NCBI RefSeq assembly: GCF_004365875.1
Contig: NZ_SODF01000001.1
Location: 3,348,001 to 3,412,000, forward strand
Source: Kribbella kalugense
GTDB lineage: Bacteria; Actinomycetota; Actinomycetes; Propionibacteriales; Kribbellaceae
Direction: 5' to 3'
DNA length: 64,000 bases
Shown here: piece after piece, positions 62,868 to 64,000 of the stretch
Layout: each line of letters starts with the position of its first letter
How positions within the stretch are numbered: the first letter of the stretch is position 1
Made by a program: the position numbers and the translations under genes
Notes under the pieces: model-generated
Told to the model about the DNA's origin: nothing
Databases searched by the model: none
What the model saw: the letters and a program-made list of their open reading frames with translations, nothing else

Positions 62868-64000
62868 TCAGCGAAGGTCCCTGCGTGAGGTGATGCCGAG
62901 CTTGGCGAAGACGTTGCCCAGGTGCCATTCCACGGTGCGGGGGCTGATGAACAGCTGGCCGCCGATCTCCTGATTCGTGCGTCCCGCACGCGCCAGCTTC
63001 GCGATCTGCGCCTCCTGCGCCGTCAGATCAGTGAGCGTGTCCACGGCGCGCTTACGAACGATCTCCCCGGTGGCCAGCAGCCCCCGGCGCGCACGATCCG
63101 CGAAACCTTCCATGCCCATGTCGGTGAACCGCTTGTAGGCGACGCGAAGCTGCTCGCGCGCGTGGCTACGGTGATTCTCGCGCCGTAGCCATTCGCCGTA
63201 GACGAGATGCGCTCGGGCCAGATCCGCGCGCATGCGGGTGCGGCCGAGCCGCTCGATCGCCTCGCGGTACAGACGATCAGCGGTATCACCCTCGCTCAGC
63301 AGGGCCCGTGAACGCGCTTCGACGCCGAGTGCCCAATCGCTGCCGCTGGCACTGGTGGACTCCGACAGCCGCCGTACGGCGTCGGCGGCGCGCTCGGGCA
63401 TCCCGCCGCGTGCGGCCGCCTCGACCAGCTCGGCCAGGCCCCAGTTTACTGAAGGGCTGGCGTTAGCGAGGTATGCGCTGGCCATTTCGGCTGCTTGCAT
63501 CGCGTTCTGATAGTGACCAAGTCCGTTGTGGAGCACCGCGGTCGCCCAATCGCAGAGGCCGATCCCGATACCCTCGCCCCGCCGGACAACCTCGTCCTTG
63601 GTGGCGGTGGCCAGTTTGGAAAGCTCGGCTTCGCGGCCCCGCAGCGCGGCGAGGCCCAGGGCGCCGTAGGGCGCGAGGCGGCTTCCCGTTGCCTCCGTTA
63701 CGACCTGCACCTCCTCGACCAGGGAGGCCGCGGCGGCCAACTCACCGGCGAAGAGGAGCGCGCCGACGCGTTGGCTCAGGGCGAGGGGAAGCTCGCTGAG
63801 AGCACCGGCGTCGCGGGCGAGATGTACGTACCGGCCGGACAGCGTGTCCCACCTGGCGTCGTCCCACAGGTGTATGGCCGCGGTACAGGCCAGCCACAGC
63901 CAGCGAAGTTCCCCCTCCTCGGACCTCTCCCGGTCGAAGGCCCCGAGCGCGCGCCGGAGCAGGGGCGATCCTGCCGCGTATCCCTCGCTGAAGTTCGCGG
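62868..64000 (-). CDS. LuxR family regulator, C-terminal part (5' end beyond window)
   Basis: At least 377 residues, open to the window edge. The C-terminus is the LuxR HTH: DLTAQEAQIAKLARAGRTNQEIGGQLFISPRTVEWHLGNVFAKLG in consecutive stretches. Upstream is a long helical TPR-like region (GHYQNAMQAAEMASAYL, RTRMRADLARAHLVYGEWLRR), as in large LAL-type ATPase regulators whose N-terminal AAA domain would lie outside. The apparent start at 63,740 is internal because the frame continues (NFSEGYAAGSPLLRRALGAF). It is 164 bp upstream of the secreted nuclease-like gene on the same strand and may control it. Confidence 0.87.
   Translation of the reverse strand, partial: ANFSEGYAAGSPLLRRALGAFDRERSEEGELRWLWLACTAAIHLWDDARWDTLSGRYVHLARDAGALSELPLALSQRVGALLFAGELAAAASLVEEVQVVTEATGSRLAPYGALGLAALRGREAELSKLATATKDEVVRRGEGIGIGLCDWATAVLHNGLGHYQNAMQAAEMASAYLANASPSVNWGLAELVEAAARGGMPERAADAVRRLSESTSASGSDWALGVEARSRALLSEGDTADRLYREAIERLGRTRMRADLARAHLVYGEWLRRENHRSHAREQLRVAYKRFTDMGMEGFADRARRGLLATGEIVRKRAVDTLTDLTAQEAQIAKLARAGRTNQEIGGQLFISPRTVEWHLGNVFAKLGITSRRDLR

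Overview
The window is about 64 kb of high-GC DNA with actinobacterial features: leaderless or GTG starts, ATGA/GTGA translational overlaps, an F420-type (LLM) oxidoreductase, a deazaflavin-type nitroreductase, a SigB/SigF-like sigma factor, many MmyB-type XRE regulators, and a ChvE/GguAB-like sugar transporter. I cannot name the species from this. It looks like a soil actinomycete with a metabolically active chromosome and a large mobile or recombining accessory portion.

Layout. (1) 1-5.7 kb: a GntR/FadR-regulated catabolic locus with a ketopantoate-reductase-like enzyme and a damaged MFS transporter on the minus strand, and a tightly coupled plus-strand operon for a fumarylacetoacetate-hydrolase-family enzyme, DhaK-like and DhaL-like kinase subunits, and an HpcH/HpaI aldolase. 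Palindromes with core TTGG-N4-CCAA sit in the control regions. (2) 5.6-9.6 kb: an MFS exporter and a divergent XRE regulator bracketed by diverged ~750 bp direct repeats. (3) 9.6-14.3 kb: gene-poor debris with a hypothetical membrane protein, a 49-residue secreted peptide with a strong terminator, IS630 and IS3 transposase remnants, and a broken SNF2 helicase C-terminus. (4) 14.3-25.7 kb: a defence island with a PIN_8-like nuclease gene, a complete four-gene Wadjet-type (JetABCD) SMC system, and an AbiEi/AbiEii toxin-antitoxin pair. It ends at a tRNA 3' fragment (probable attachment site) and a decayed tyrosine integrase. (5) 26-46 kb: a redox-rich region with five short-chain dehydrogenases, two zinc-less MDR oxidoreductases, an aldo/keto reductase, a patatin, an alpha/beta hydrolase, a slipin, four complete MmyB-type XRE regulators in the window plus one lacking its DNA-binding domain, and TetR, MerR and decayed MarR regulators. 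A 115 bp copy of the integrase fragment recurs at 38,958, so the 13 kb between the copies may have been inserted or rearranged. (6) 45.9-55.7 kb: an L-arabinose locus, all on the minus strand: substrate-binding protein, ATPase, permease, LacI regulator, araB, araD, araA, and an AraD paralogue that has lost two metal-binding histidines. A shared operator (TGTTAGCGCTCACA-like) ties uptake and catabolism to the LacI regulator. (7) 56-64 kb: an LLM F420 oxidoreductase, a SigB/SigF-like sigma factor, a secreted I36-type inhibitor, and a 1263-residue secreted protein joining a beta-helix, a CdtB/DNase I-like nuclease and a ricin-like lectin region. A LuxR regulator runs off the right edge.

The most unusual items are the single-chain CdtB-like secreted protein, the PIN-Wadjet-AbiE island with its helicase remnant, the AraD paralogue without its HTH metal motif, and the XRE paralogue with its HTH deleted.
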